Below are positions 31,623-43,504 of a stretch of 64,000 bases of DNA, in pieces (the stretch's first letter is position 1; every line of letters starts with the position of its first letter). The translations under genes were made by a program, and so were the position numbers. Source of the DNA: Trichobilharzia szidati. Taxonomy: Eukaryota > Platyhelminthes > Trematoda > Strigeidida > Schistosomatidae. The notes below the pieces were generated by a model that did no database searches, had not been told where the DNA came from, and saw nothing but the letters and a program-made list of their open reading frames with translations. The DNA is taken from NCBI GenBank assembly GCA_944472155.2, contig OX235271.1, positions 81,109,256 to 81,173,255 of the forward strand. Direction: 5' to 3'.

Positions 31623-31802
31623 CTACGTCCACGACCACGCAGGTAGTCCGGGGTTCGATCCCCGGCCGACGCACTCCTTTACCTCGGTAAGCCAGTAACA
31701 AGACTGGTAAAGAGGGAAGGTTGGGCATAAGACTAGCAAACCTATCCCGTAAAAATAAATACCACTGCTACAGAAACTTCAAGCCTCTAGCTTGAAGCCC
31801 TA
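31623..31802 (+). repeat. S3a SINE, 5'-truncated
   Basis: Begins within the head (GACCACGCAGGTAGTCCGGG, GTTCGATCCCCGGCCGACGC) and runs through the body to TTCAAGCCTCTAGCTTGAAG with CCCTATATATA. The RTE-like tail is cut short. Confidence 0.8.
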
Positions 31803-32226
31803 TATATATATATAATTATTACAAACAGACGAGTTTTCCAGTAATTATAATCTAATTATATCTTTTCTGCCTGATCTTCCTGATTATTACATATTGTAAT
31901 TTTTTTAATTTGACCTTTGATTTGAAATATTTCCGGAATGGTTCCACTAACTATCTTCTGTTTATTACACTTAGTAATTTTATTAATTTAATTCTGGAAC
32001 TTTCACACATATCTGATATAAATACACGAATGTACAGCCTAGTTGATGATTTCGTCGAAAAGAAAACTTTCTTCTTTGCAACCGTCTTTTTAACTATTCT
32101 CGTCTTATCTTCTTTACGTGTAGATTCTTCTATCTTGTTAATTAACGTATTTACGTGATTGCTTTTCAGCATGTCTAAATTTCTGCTACCAGTGCTCAAA
32201 AAATGCTCTCTTTATCTCATGAATAG
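31803..32226. other. Unassigned AT-rich spacer
   Basis: Starts with a TA repeat. May be remaining PLE 3' UTR, but I cannot support this. Confidence 0.35.
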
Positions 32227-33480
32227 GCTGGATTCAGGAGAAACAAGTCATGTATTGATCAAATCGCCACATTACGGATCATTACTGAACAAAGCTTGGA
32301 ATGGCAGTCACCTTTCTATCTCAACTTCATCGACTTTGTAAAGGTATTCGACAGTGTCGATCGAGAGGTGATTTGGAAACTACTTCGCTACTACGGGGTG
32401 CCGCCGACAATTATACATCTCATCCAACAGCTGTACGACAATGCTGCATGCCAAGTAATCCACAACGGGAAACTCACGGAATCCTTCGAAGTGAAGACAG
32501 GAGTAAGACAAGCTGGCTGCCTACTATCGCCAATGATTTTCCTGATTGCAGTAGATTGGGTAATGTGACAGACGGCGGGCAATGAGCAAACAGGCATAAA
32601 ATGGACTCACACAAAAACTTGGAGGATCTGGACTTCGCCGATGATATATGTCTGATTTCCCACAAACTGGAAGATATGCAAGTGAAAAGAAACAAGTTAG
32701 CAGAAGAAGCATCCGGAGAAGATAGGACTTCAGGTGAACATAGAGAAAACAGAGGTGATGAAGATTCCTGGCAAATAGCAACACCACCAACAGCAACAAC
32801 AACAACAAAAAACAATAAGCATAAGTGGGAGGAACCTGAAAGAAACAACCTCCTTTACCTACCCACCTGGGAAGCATCGTTTCAACTACAGGCGGATGGA
32901 ACTGACGAGGATATCAAAGCAAGAATCGGAAAAGCAAGACAAGCTTTCACTACTCTCAAGTCTGTGTGGAGGTCAACAGCACTCAGCATCAAAAATAACA
33001 TCCGAATCTTCAACTCCAATGTGAAGTCAGTGCAAGTTGCTATACGGATCAGAGACTTGCACTGCGCGTCATAAAGAGCATCTCAAACAAACTACAGACC
33101 TTCATCAACAGTTGTCTTCGCTCAATACTCAAGATCAGCTGGCCAACCAGAAAAGATCAGCAACAGAGATTTCTGGGAGCGAACCAACCAGGAACCGATT
33201 GTGAAACAAATATGCGGGAAGAAATGGAGATGGATTGGCCATACTCTGAGGAAACCATCAAGTGACATCACTAAACAAGCCATTGCTCGAGTTGAACCAG
33301 AAATGGAAGCGGCGAGTTGGTCGTCAGTGCGAGGGTGACTTGGAGGAGGTCATATGAAGAGGAGATGAAAGGATGTGGGCAGAATTGGAGGCAGGTGAAG
33401 ACTCTAGCAGACAACCGAACGAAATGGAGATGCACGGCTGAAGTCCTATGTTCCTCTAGGAATTAAAGGAAACAATAATA
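32227..33480 (+). pseudogene. RTE-2 LINE, RT to 3' end
   Basis: The translation begins AGFRRNKSCIDQIATLRIIT in RT motif 1-2. FIDFVKVFDSVDREVIWKLL, GKLTESFEVKTGVRQAGCLL and the catalytic FADD in LDFADDICLISHK (about 32627-32665) follow. Then come LLYLPTWEASFQLQADGTD, ARIGKARQAF and the C-terminal WIGH/EEMK block, broken by stops after 33070. A stop and small frameshift separate VDWVM (32568) from the FADD block. The endonuclease is missing, so this is a dead, 5'-truncated copy. The 3' end CTATGTTCCTCTAGGAATTA and AAGGAAACAATAATAG matches 50310-50345 and 62830-62870. Confidence 0.85.
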
Positions 33481-33647
33481 GATAATAATTATCTCATGAA
33501 TTAACATCTGTCTTGAATGAGTCATTCAAATAAGATGTCGATTAATTTGTTCTCTATTCTGTAGTATAAAAGGAGAACTGTTATATGCGTGTGTGTAAAC
33601 TTTACACTTATACTTTGTGTAAGAAAATTAAAACAATTAACCCCTTT

Positions 33648-34100
33648 CGATAAATCTGAATCAGGCATTCAGAAGACAAATTTCGTGAGATCATATCATT
33701 TCGTACTTTCATGATTCACAATAATAATAAAATAAAATGCATGACAATTACTCAGTATTAATCAATATTAATGACTGCTTCATAATTATTTCAAATAACT
33801 CTAATTCAAGGTTGGTTATTGAAGGTGATGGAAGCACTTGTGGGATTGATCACATACATCCTGAACTATGTGTACAAAAGCAGTAGACTTCAACTTTATC
33901 CTACCATTCAAAGACTTGACCTATCTAAATATGATTGGTCATTAGTATGTACTTTTGCTTTTTATTTAACTGAGTAATTGTTATGCATTTTATTTTATTA
34001 TTGTGAATCATGCTAGTTGTAAAGCGATTGTAGAGAAAGTACGAAATGATATCACCTCGAAAAATTTTGCTTCTAAATGTCTTATTCAAAGTTTTGTTGA
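33648..34100. repeat. Inverted repeat pair resembling PLE terminal arms
   Basis: 33648-33762 and the reverse complement of 33971-34100 share CATGATTCACAATAATA, AAATAAAATGCAT, ACAATTACTCAGT and ATATCATTTCGTACTTTC. The left arm, on the minus strand, contains CTGATTCAGATTTATCGAAA, which looks like the damaged hammerhead of 24086-24106. The 208 bp between have no coding content. Possibly a pair of PLE arms whose interior was lost. Confidence 0.6.
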
Positions 34101-34304
34101 TAAACCATCCAGTGATAATGGCACAATGCATAGGAAATAACATGAAAAATAACAATTACTCAGTATCACTAGTTTTATTCGCATGATATAATATTAATTT
34201 TGATTGGTTTTAACTCTGATCCCGAATTGATGGTACTTAGAGAAAGCTACACAATTAACCCGAAAACTGATGCGATATTCACTATTGACTGACTGCAGGC
34301 TGAA

Positions 34305-34410
34305 ATTACCTGAAGTCCTACTGAGAAGTCGTGACCAGCGAAGTCAACTAGATCGAGTGGGAGGACAAATATTCATCGAAAACATTGGCTGGCGGTCATA
34401 CTAAGAATTG
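34305..34410 (+). repeat. S1 SINE 5'-block fragment
   Basis: TACTGAGAAGTCGTGACCAG, GAGTGGGAGGACA and CATTGGCTGGCGGTCATAC match the 5' block seen in long S1 copies (14420-14510, 57960-58060). Confidence 0.5.
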
Positions 34411-34692
34411 CCTTATTCAAACTAAAGATATATCAATCTTTAGACTCAGTCTGAGGTATGTAGAATACATCTTCACTTCCTTCTGCAGTATGGTACACTT
34501 ACTTACATGATATCGACTGAATAACAGTATTTCATTGTTTAAAGGAGAAGGCCTTAAACCTTTCAAACAAGGGGGTTATAAGGTAAATATAGACAAAATT
34601 AATAACACTAATCCATTGCACTTAACTGAATATTGTGAATTCGTATTCGTGTTTGTTTATGTGGGTTAATCTGGAATATGCCATTCGAATTA

Positions 34693-35044
34693 GTAGTGTA
34701 ACAACAGAAGACAAGGGCCAGGTAACAGATCGTTTATTGTGGAAATCAAGAGATATTCATATATTTTTATGTACATTATTATTCGTTATTATTAGCAGAG
34801 AAACAGCGTGTTCTGATTGGTTGTTTTCTCGATGAAAGTTAATCTGTCATCTCTTTGTGGCCGTTTCTTTGATGGTCAGACCACATATCTGCGAATCGTA
34901 TCCGCCCACGCAAAGTCTTCTGTGGTTGGTTGTTGAGTTAGTCTTTGTTCTTGTTTTTTTCTGATGACCAAGATATAGGAGGTAAACATTGACGTCAATT
35001 ACTGTCTACCAATTTTGGCTAGCAGACAGTTCTCACCACAGTAG
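34693..35044. mobile_element. Solo LTR of an LTR retrotransposon
   Basis: The 344-bp block 34697-35040 runs from TGTAACAACAGAAGAC to CTCACCACA and is flanked by GTAG at 34693-34696 and 35041-35044. It is homologous to 8613-8896 (shared GGCTAGCA, CATTGAC, TCAATTACTGTC, ATCTCTTTGTGGC). No internal domain remains. Confidence 0.82.
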
Positions 35045-35276
35045 GACTCATGATTAATCAGAACACCCTTTGAAAGTACCCACTTCTTTATTATTTTCCC
35101 ACCTAATTTTTAAGAATTTGTTCTCACTCTCATTTCCACTTCTTTATGCTTATTGTCACGTTGTGAAGTGTGGGGACTTGAACTTATACAAATCTACATG
35201 GAATTCTTAGTTCAACAGTGAGAAGGATTTTTATTTCCAAATGATGCACGACATTTCTAAGATCATACTGAAGCAA

Positions 35277-35375
35277 TAATAATAATAATTTGCTTTATTC
35301 CAAAACAGTACTTGTGATACAGAATGGAATTCTCAGCATTTTTACTACAGTATTGCATCCAGTTAGTACATTATC
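35277..35375 (-). repeat. 3' end fragment of the CR1-like LINE
   Basis: Minus strand: GCAATACTGTAG, GCTGAGAATTCCATTC, AGTACTGTTTTGGAATAAAG then (ATT)n, the LINE's 3' terminus. About 100 bp survive. Confidence 0.7.
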
Positions 35376-35469
35376 AATAAATAGAATTCTACATAGATTA
35401 AGGAAATCTCAGTTCATTATGACAACAACATATTGGCATGTCGGTAGCAAAGCCAAAGCAGAACAGTGT

Positions 35470-36055
35470 TTGAAGGTGTTAGAAAAGTGGGAGCTGTCTT
35501 ATTAACTGGCGTAAGCGAGAGAAAGAGACAAAGCAGCACATAACGGAAAAAAAAGAGAGAGAATAGGAAAAGAAAGAAAGAAAATGTTGTACCTATAAAT
35601 GATATGAGTTGGAAAGACGAGGTCCAGTTGTTCTACTGACTATTTAATGAATTATAGGTGTCACGCCTAATGCTTTCTTTATCACACAGAACACGAGCTA
35701 AGTAGGGTATGGTTGAGTTTTTGTACTTGCTGGTGCGGGCATATAGTTTTCTATATAGGCTCCTGTTTCGCCTGATGAGATGCGTAATATGTTATAGTCT
35801 TTCTTCAGTAGCCCAGGAAAAACTAAGGGGGAACAATAGAGAATAATAGGCAGAATGGGAGAGTTAACGAATTGTAGGAGTAAGGGTTATGAAAAGGAAA
35901 TAGTAACATGTTAGCTTATCGAAATCCTCATAGTATTAAAAAACACTTCGTCAACTTTTAACAAGGTTTCCGATAAACAAGCAAGGTAAACACTAAGGTA
36001 TGCACCTCATATGTTCTCCTAATTAATGGGTAAAACTCGCTTAATCATATCTTTT
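35470..36055. other. Purine-rich spacer
   Basis: Contains a GA-rich tract at about 35510-35585. No gene or repeat family recognised. Confidence 0.4.
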
Positions 36056-36059
36056 TGTT

Positions 36060-37660
36060 TTCCCTTTTAGCAGTCTTCTGTGCTTATTAATTTTCCCGAT
36101 GGATGGAATTTGTAGGCGGTGGCACTATGTCACAAAAGAACAGATATTAGAATTTGTTGACTGTATTAAAGAAGTAAAAGTAACCGACAAATTTATGATG
36201 TCAATCGATATCGATTTGCTCTTCCCAAATGTCTCAATTACGGAGACGCTTTGTTTCCTATGTAAATATTTGGAAGATAACAACTTGAATATTGGAATAC
36301 TGACCTCTATATTAAAAGAACTTCAAGCTAGATGCACTCTGAATATTCAGATTCATCGGTGTTACTTCTAGACAGCAAGACGATGTAGTTGTGGGATCTT
36401 TATTAGGTCCGGGACTTGGAGATATTTTCATGTCCAGTTTGGAAAATAGTCCTTTTGAAACCGACCATTGGCAGTTGTTTTTATGTACAAAAGACATGTT
36501 GGTGATACTTTTATCGTTTGTGATAATATATGTGACCTAAATAATGTCCCACAAATTTTTAATAATTGCCATCCAGCCATTAGGTTTACGATTGAAATAG
36601 ATCCCCGACAAGTAATCTCCTTACCGGATGTTCAACCAGCAAAGAAGGCTGATGGGACGTTGTGTAACAATATAAAAACCTGTATAGATAAGGCATTAAA
36701 TAACGTTTTCTTCTTTTCATTCCAGGAAAATACCCAGAAGTCAATTCTGTGAAGCAAGAAGAACATCTAATGTAGAGAACTGATTTCAACGAAGACAAAA
36801 AGACTGATTGTTTGTAAGAGCTTGGGCCGCGCATTCTAAATTTTGGAATTGTACTGAAAACACGTTCTTTCAAAGCTGTTGTTCCACTTTCCTTCCGTGT
36901 GTGACTATTGGTTGTTGTCTTACAGTTGAAGAGATCAGTATATTGAAAGTCTATATAGGATGCAAATTGAAAAAATTTCACACTTGAATACCTATCAGCC
37001 ACGACCAAAACCTGATAACATTTCGTGAGACTTGCATTCGACAGATCTACAGCAATCAGTCGGTAGATGATGAGATCACTCTTTTAAGGAAGACATTAAC
37101 TGAAAATGGCTACCCCGACGCTCCACAGAGAAACGCATGAAACACAAAAACTAACAAACAAAAACCCCTTCTATGCGCTGAAGAAGATGCTTTACTTGAA
37201 TGTATCGTTCAAGTGTGACCTTCTGACCGACACTCTAAAGAAGAGAGTATCGAAGAACTTGAAAAGAACATTTTTTGCTTCTACATTAGGATTGCCATTC
37301 TCCTACCACCCAGTATTCTTTAATAACTCTAAGTGTAAACTATCGCATTTGAACATTTCTATGTGTATCTACCACTCCACTCGCTCCTTTATAGGAAGAC
37401 GTAAATGTTGTACAGTGAGTGTTTCACTTAAAGCGTTAAGGAACTTTATCTCGCTAGGCTATAAAAAAGGTCACAACAGATCGATAAGGAGTGCTATATT
37501 TCAATGTGTATTCGACAATTACCATTCAATATGTAAAGCAAATTCATTCAAAGTTACCTACAAAGTCAAAAGAAGCTTTCTGAAAACGGTATGTTTGCAT
37601 ATACTTCGCATTACCGAATCTGATGGAAAACGTTGATTTATGTACACGGAATTAAAGGTC
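36060..37660 (+). pseudogene. Decayed PLE, reverse transcriptase to GIY-YIG
   Basis: RT palm: EVKVTDKFMMSIDIDLLF (36162-36220), then a frameshifted VVGSLLGPGLGDIFMSS (near 36385-36435). The catalytic motif reads YKRHVGDTFIVC (36486-36520), where YVDD would be expected. ATTGAAATAGATCCC and a thumb-like region follow, and from about 37150 a linker and nuclease remnant (CDLLTDTLKKRVSKNL, KANSFKVTYKVKRSFLKT). Many stops. It is the only copy here with most of the RT-to-nuclease order, but it is long dead. Confidence 0.82.
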
Positions 37661-37699
37661 TTCTAGATTCTAATTTCCGAGTAAGTGAGTGAATGGTAA

Positions 37700-37850
37700 A
37701 GGGGTTTGATTTGTTATGTGAAAGTCCTAACTTCAAGCCTTTACAGAGTCACGATTTCGAACAGTCGAAGAGTTCAAAATAAGACGAAACAACTATCTAT
37801 TTAGAGTTTATAGTTCTCCAATGATACATTCAATGATGATGGTTCATACG
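37700..37850 (+). repeat. Decayed S1 SINE
   Basis: GTGAGTGAATGGTAAAGGGG, a damaged head, and TTCAAAATAAGACGAAACAA with CTATC resemble the S1 stem II and GAAA arm. Confidence 0.4.
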
Positions 37851-37959
37851 GAGATCTATACTGAAGTTAATTTAAATCCCTAGAATCTTAAAATTTGAGT
37901 ACTAATCGGTATTTCATACAGTGGACTAGTCTTCTTTGTTTTCCTCTACAGATAATCTC

Positions 37960-38365
37960 TGGTCTGGTTTCAACACAGAACTTTGCACCGGTGTGCATCA
38001 GTTCGAGTCACCACACTTCACTCAGAACACAAAGCCAGAGAAGACAGTAAAAAAACGCAAAATAGAGACAGTGAAGAGAGATATGAGGCAAAAAGAATAG
38101 TAATATGGAAGAACCATGTAGTTTTATTGGAAATTATAAGTCACAAGGAGTGGATGCATCTGCACCAGCCATTAAGAACGATTTTCAGCCATATCACCAA
38201 TTGTCTCCAGCCGTTGGTGTTTACCGTCGCGAGGACCCCAACTAGGAAGTCTTTATCTTCCTACGTGGGTTAAGCTAACTGTTGGGGATTTCATTGACTG
38301 ATGAAGCCATTTTTTGGTTTGACCACCACCTGACCCTATATCAGCTAACATTGCCCGTCGATACA
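37960..38365 (-). pseudogene. RTE-1 LINE 3' end
   Basis: Homologous to 1880-2300: GAGGACCCCAACTAGGAAGT, AAGTCACAAGGAGTGGATGC and ACTTTGCACCGGTGTGCATC are shared in the same minus orientation. Covers the last codons and the 3' UTR only. Confidence 0.8.
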
Positions 38366-38369
38366 GACA

Positions 38370-39500
38370 GTAATTTAAAAGAATATTTTTGAAAACAATT
38401 TTAAATGATCATTAGCATTTATTACAAATAATTAAAATTAATAAATTTATTAGGTGTACATAAATGATACATTCATCAAAATCTTCTAGTTGTTCGTTAT
38501 TTACTTGTAGGTATTTGTGTTGATGTGCGTGTGTGTATGTATATATCTGCTGTCATGTTTATGATGATAGACGGATTACCGCATTACTAAATGAAAGCTG
38601 AAGGATAAGCAGCATATCTGTGGCGCTTCACACGAACGCACACACGCGTAGTGACTGACACTCAGAAATCGTTTCAGGAAGGAATATGGAGTATGACAAA
38701 ACTCGATGTTATTCAATTCGTCGTACCTCACTGTTTTTAATACAGATTCTTCTGAATTGAAGTTAATCGTTGATTAAGGCGGGGTTTGCGGGGCGGGTTG
38801 AGGGTAAGCAGATTACTGTTATTGTCCTAAAGTGTTTTTTCTCCCTCGATTAAGATGCATGAACTTTGAGAAGTTGTCAAAGGTGTCAAAGTAATTGTTT
38901 TCATTCGTCCATTTGTTGAGTGGTAAGAAAGGTATCCAGTATCTCTCAGATGAATAGAGGAGGAAGTAGAGGAAGACAGAAAGAAAGTCTTGAAAGGATA
39001 GAAACAGAATCTATCAATCAGTTCAACTGAGACTGATCTCTTTAAAGAAAAAATTCCCCCCTCTCTTCACTCCTCTTTTGATTGTGTTGCATTTTTTCAT
39101 CAAAAGTCGGTAACAAGGAGAGAAAAAAAAGACGAAAGATAAAAAATCATTGAAGAATTGCTAGACGAAGTCATCCAAACCTTCATTCCGTAAACATTAT
39201 TTATTATACAGTGAGAATACAAAGTGATACAATCTATTAAAATGAATGTAAACCATGGGTAGAATCAAGTTATTACACGAAGTGTATTGACGTAGAATAA
39301 CGCTTATTGTTTTGGTGTGATTGGATGTCAAGTTAGTAATGAAATTCTTTCTCATTATATAACAAATGAACAAGTAGAAAATCATCTGAGATGAAACAGT
39401 AAGCAGCAAAATTAATTGATTACATAATTTCAATTGCATAAGGATTACATAATGTCTAAAATATATATAAGCACTTTCTCTTTCTTCTTCTTCTCCGTAT
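38370..39500. other. Unassigned AT-rich spacer
   Basis: No recognisable repeat or coding region. Contains short alternating TG/CA runs near 38525 and 38635-38650. Confidence 0.45.
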
Positions 39501-39504
39501 TCTA

Positions 39505-40056
39505 CTACTTATTGTAAGATAAGTAGGATGAAGATAATAATTGTGAAAAAAGACTTCTTACAGATAAACGAAAGATATTCATAAAATTAAAAAATAATTT
39601 ATTACTCAATGTTTGTATACGATTCAGAGTGAATAATAGACAGAATTTTACATGCCTAAATTGACAATAGCACGACTCCATAATTGTTTGTTGGTTAGAT
39701 GAACCGATGTTGATGTTGTAGACGGTTTGATGGCTAATTGATTGTTTTATTTGTCCAGTATTGTGATCATTAAATTTTTCCATCCAGGGAACAGAGTCAT
39801 GATGATTGTGGTGGTGTTGATGTTCATGATCACATGAAGAAAACGATATTAAAGATGGAGAGGTTAGAGGTGATTCTAAGACATGGCATGCTTTTTCGTC
39901 ATTACAACTGTTATATTCAATCCATGCTAATAAAATAATTATGAATAGGGGAAACAACAGAAAAACACATGCATATAGGAAAATTAAGACAGTAAATTTA
40001 ATTAGAACAAAACATAAACAAAGCATGCAAAACCTACACTGTAGAAACACAGTCAC
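39505..40056 (-). CDS. Possible small membrane protein ORF or exon
   Basis: A 183-codon ORF that I do not recognise. The N-terminal 45 residues are strongly hydrophobic (a signal-anchor or membrane segment, FVLIKFTVLIFLYACVFLLF and more). Next come a Cys/Asp region and a His-rich stretch CDHEHQHHHNHHDS near residue 75, then a polar C-terminal half with a second hydrophobic patch. There is no similarity to any repeat in this window. It could be a real single-exon gene, an exon, or chance in AT-rich DNA. I lean to unproven. Confidence 0.25.
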   Translation of the reverse strand: MTVFLQCRFCMLCLCFVLIKFTVLIFLYACVFLLFPLFIIILLAWIEYNSCNDEKACHVLESPLTSPSLISFSSCDHEHQHHHNHHDSVPWMEKFNDHNTGQIKQSISHQTVYNINIGSSNQQTIMESCYCQFRHVKFCLLFTLNRIQTLSNKLFFNFMNIFRLSVRSLFSQLLSSSYLSYNK

Positions 40057-40099
40057 GTTTAACCGAAAACAAACTACTATTGTTTATACTTTGATTAGT

Positions 40100-40335
40100 T
40101 ACTAGGCATGGACCAATGTCAAGCGTTTAGTCCTTGGTTTAGTGCAAACAGAATTCTTTCAGTCAAATTCGCAATTTGGCCACACATGCTAGATGACTTT
40201 CGATCGTAGGGTATTCTGAATTTATATTAAATGGCTGGAAGTAATCGTCGGGAAGCCATGGACCCGGGTGTTGTGCTTGTTAGTATTCGTCAGCAAGGCG
40301 TATCAACGATCTTGAAAAATCTTAGGTCCTCTCAC
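40100..40335 (-). repeat. S2 SINE, decayed
   Basis: Minus sense, with hammerhead-like region at 40255-40299 (stem I GCCTTG with CATGGC, core CTGACGA intact, AACA in place of GAAA). The head is lost at the right edge, where an S3b copy begins. Confidence 0.65.
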
Positions 40336-40338
40336 TTA

Positions 40339-40545
40339 ATTTTTTAAAACTTTTGATTATAGCTTGACTTCATACAGTATTTTTGATACATGTATGGAAT
40401 TTTCAGCATACGATATCTGTAGCCCAAATTTGCAGGCCGACCATAGATATCAGGTGTGAGTCGGCAGGGGATCGAACCCTAGACCATTTGCATGGTCGGC
40501 GAGAATCCTAACCGCTGTGCTACCGACGTACCGACGTCGGTACTT
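40339..40545 (-). repeat. S3b SINE (tRNA-like head, CR1-like tail)
   Basis: Minus sense: head with GGTTCGATCCCC and CCGACTCACACC, then GGGCTACAGATATCGTATGC and TGAAAATTCCATACATGTAT, ending AGCTATAATCAAAAG and oligo-A. The end resembles the CR1-like LINE 3' terminus at 60380-60432. See 49058-49245 for the clearest copy. Confidence 0.75.
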
Positions 40546-40549
40546 ACCA

Positions 40550-41190
40550 GAGCTTCGTATATAAATAAACTTAAGGAAACTTGAACCTATAAAACTCAGT
40601 GATCAAGCTGAAGCATTTATCTCTTCGGTAATGTGATAGTAACTGGCTTCTAATGAACTAATTACATAGACTGATAACAGCTCACTGAACTTCCAATTTT
40701 CTGTTTCTATGAATAAGTAAGCACCACGCCTCAAGGTCTTACAGTGTAGACGGTTAGGTGGACTAAACCACTACCTTTAAAATTAGAATGGAATCCAACA
40801 TGCATCGGATAAATGATGATTATCATATAGAAATTGTGGCGACGTCGGACAGTTCATGGCTGTGATATTCTTTCTAGTGAAATAAATTTACTAGAATGAA
40901 AAGAAATGAGAATTTTGAAGGCAGTAAAATTTGAAATTGTATAGTAGTAATAACATTTAAATTGAACAATGATAGCCTAGACATTAGTAAATGATGTGAA
41001 AGAATTTTAACAGAGCTTGAAACTTTCATCACAATAAAAGGGCAAAAAGAGAGTAAAATTAATACAGGGATTAAAGAAGAGGATTTAGATGATAAACACA
41101 CTTTCAAAATCATTGTTTTTGTACACTTAGAATTCATGGCAATCTATTCCTATACTGATTTCAGAATTTCTTTCCTCCTAGTTTTATACT
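40550..41190. other. Unassigned spacer
   Basis: A small minus-strand ORF (40874-41137) has no motif. Nothing else identified. Confidence 0.4.
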
Positions 41191-41194
41191 TTTC

Positions 41195-41412
41195 AATAGT
41201 ACGCACCTACGACTCCACTGGGGATCCGATCCAGAACCTTCAGGTTACGAGATCAACCATTCGGCCATTGGGATGGAATTCCGTGGCCCACAAATGCTAA
41301 TTTCTGCTAACTTGCATTGTGCAGCATCACCCCTACGGCCTGTATCATAGGTGCAGACCAATGAAGAATCCTAAACTAGGAAGAAACGGCTGTTCAGTGC
41401 TCCCTAGTTTTT
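41195..41412 (-). repeat. S1 SINE pieces, inverted arrangement
   Basis: A minus-sense head (41195-41335) joins a plus-sense ribozyme arm (41360-41412: AAGAATCCTAAACTAGGAAG, AAACGGCTGTTCAGTGCTCC). The join is another case of inverted ribozyme ends around one head. Confidence 0.6.
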
Positions 41413-41414
41413 AG

Positions 41415-41490
41415 TGATTATGAACACTGTAACACTGTGTGTTATGTCAAATAAACTTATCCAGTATGGGATTGAATTCTACCACAGTAT
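41415..41490 (+). repeat. PLE-B terminal arm fragment
   Basis: AACACTGTGTGTTATGTCAA, CTTATCCAGTATGGGATTG and TTCTACCACAGT match the PLE-B 3' end at 4240-4300. Confidence 0.6.
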
Positions 41491-41730
41491 CCGTCGGTGG
41501 CTTAGCGGTAAAATTCTAGCCAACCACGCATGTAGTCTAGGGTTCGATCCTCGGTCGACATACTCCTGAACCTCTCTAAGTCAGTAATTAGATCGGTAAA
41601 GAGGGAATGTTGGGGAGCATGAGGCCAGCAACCATACCCCGCAAAAACAAATACCACTGCTACTGAAACTTCGAAGCTCTAGCTTGAAGTCACATGTTCC
41701 ACTGGGAACACGTAAAGGAATAAAATAAAT
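41488..41730 (+). repeat. S3a SINE
   Basis: Head (CGTCGGTGGCTTAGCGGTAA, GGGTTCGATCCTCGG), body and the tail AGCTCTAGCTTGAAGTCACA, GTTCCACTGGGAACACGTAA. Confidence 0.82.
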
Positions 41731-41734
41731 AAAT

Positions 41735-43500
41735 AAAAATTTTTTAAAAATAATCCGAATTCTACACTTTCACTATGCTGAAACCATTCATTTCTCTATA
41801 CCTCTAGAGGACAAACCTTAAACTAGGCATTTGTTTAAAAGAAATAAAAAAATATGGCGACCATGTTTATGTTACAATTTTGAGAGAGGTAATAAAGAAT
41901 TGATGAGAAGGTTTAAATTTCTTTCTGTGCATGATGCCGACGGCTGGATATGTGTAATGCATACTGCAGTGATATGAATAAAGTTATTTAGAGGGAAACA
42001 AAAGACGCCAGAGAAAACGGCTAAAATGGTAAAATTTAAAAATAAAATTTATAGCAAATGGGGTGAAAAGTGAATTAAACTTCTCATGTTTTTCTCTATT
42101 GAACTAAGAGACTTAAATTGTCTTAAATTACAAGTGACAAGAAAAGAACTGTACTACTTTTGTGCTTAAATTCTAATTAGCAAACGCCATTTCGAGACAG
42201 TAATATGTTAGATAACAATTGTAATTGAGTTGTACACTATAATCTGGAGAGACTGAATTCGAAGTATTCACGACAAATAGATTGCTCAAGTTAGTAAAAA
42301 GAATAAAATCGTGAGAAAAAACACACTAATTGGCTCATTTACAAATTTTATGTGACCATTAGTTCAGTTTTCAGGCCAATACGGTGTTTTATTTTACTAA
42401 ATTAAGCTTGTGTAAACTAGTGCTCCAAATTTTCTGAATTATACACATATATATGTGTTTGAAATAAAACTCGTTCGGTGGCAGTTTTTCAATCCAACTG
42501 TTGTTATACCATCCAAATTAATAATACGACATGTTTTCTAATCATTGTAATTTTGTCGTTTGGAGAATGAGTCACTAACAGAATTTTTCATCTCCCTGGG
42601 TGGGATTGTTATCCAGTGTAACAAAAAGTATATCACAGACGTCAGGAAATTATATTACACTTATGAGCTAATGGATAATATGAATAGGATTAGTATACCT
42701 TCGTAGTCTTTTGCTAAAGATATTATTTGTGAATATTAATGATGATAATGAAAGATTGTTATTGTTTTATTATTGATGGTCTTGGTGTCTTATAAAGCTT
42801 CCTCGCATTTGATTATCGCTCACAATCTGAACGCATAACAAAATCATTTTTCTCATTATTCTTAGATTTCATTATGATATATATATATATATATACATAT
42901 GTGTGTTATCTATTACGTAATAACTGGTTTCAGATTTGATAATTTCCTCAGATGTATTCCAGTGTATATATATCTTAACATTACGAAACTTTTATAAACT
43001 AATCTGTTGTTACTAGATAGGTTTACGGTTGTAGACTAGCGTGGACCCATTGATAAGGATATAAGTGAAAAGAAAACACTTCTTTAGCATACTCATGGAC
43101 ATTTTCAAAGAAGTTCTCTTACTACTTGTGAGTAGTATAAAACTCAAAACAAAAATAACACACCTATTGGAAAAAGTCTATCGCCTTTTTCATATAAAAT
43201 ATTTAGAAGTGTTTTGTGAAGATTTTAGTTTTTCTGCTCAAACATTTTGACATTGAGAGAAACACTAGTTTTGAGAATTCTCAAGTTCAGTATTCTGTTT
43301 CTTTCATGACTTTCTGACAATTATACCGAATATGTAATATTATAAAAGTTGTGATAATATCGCAGTTTGAGTCAAATTCTTTCTATAATATAAACATCTC
43401 TAGTTAAGTCACCAGAATAATAGTTAAATGGAAAAACACAAGAGTTATTTCTATCACTACTTATTCCTTGCGTTCGGAGTAGAACATAGGGCATGAAGAT
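41735..43500. other. Unassigned AT-rich spacer
   Basis: Short (AT)n near 42878-42895. A 61-codon ORF at 43065-43250 has no motif. No repeat recognised. Confidence 0.45.
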
Positions 43501-43504
43501 GTTT

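Noticed and set aside
32474..32877. Two minus-strand ORFs of 117-124 codons
   Set aside because: They are antisense shadows of the RTE-2 coding sequence.
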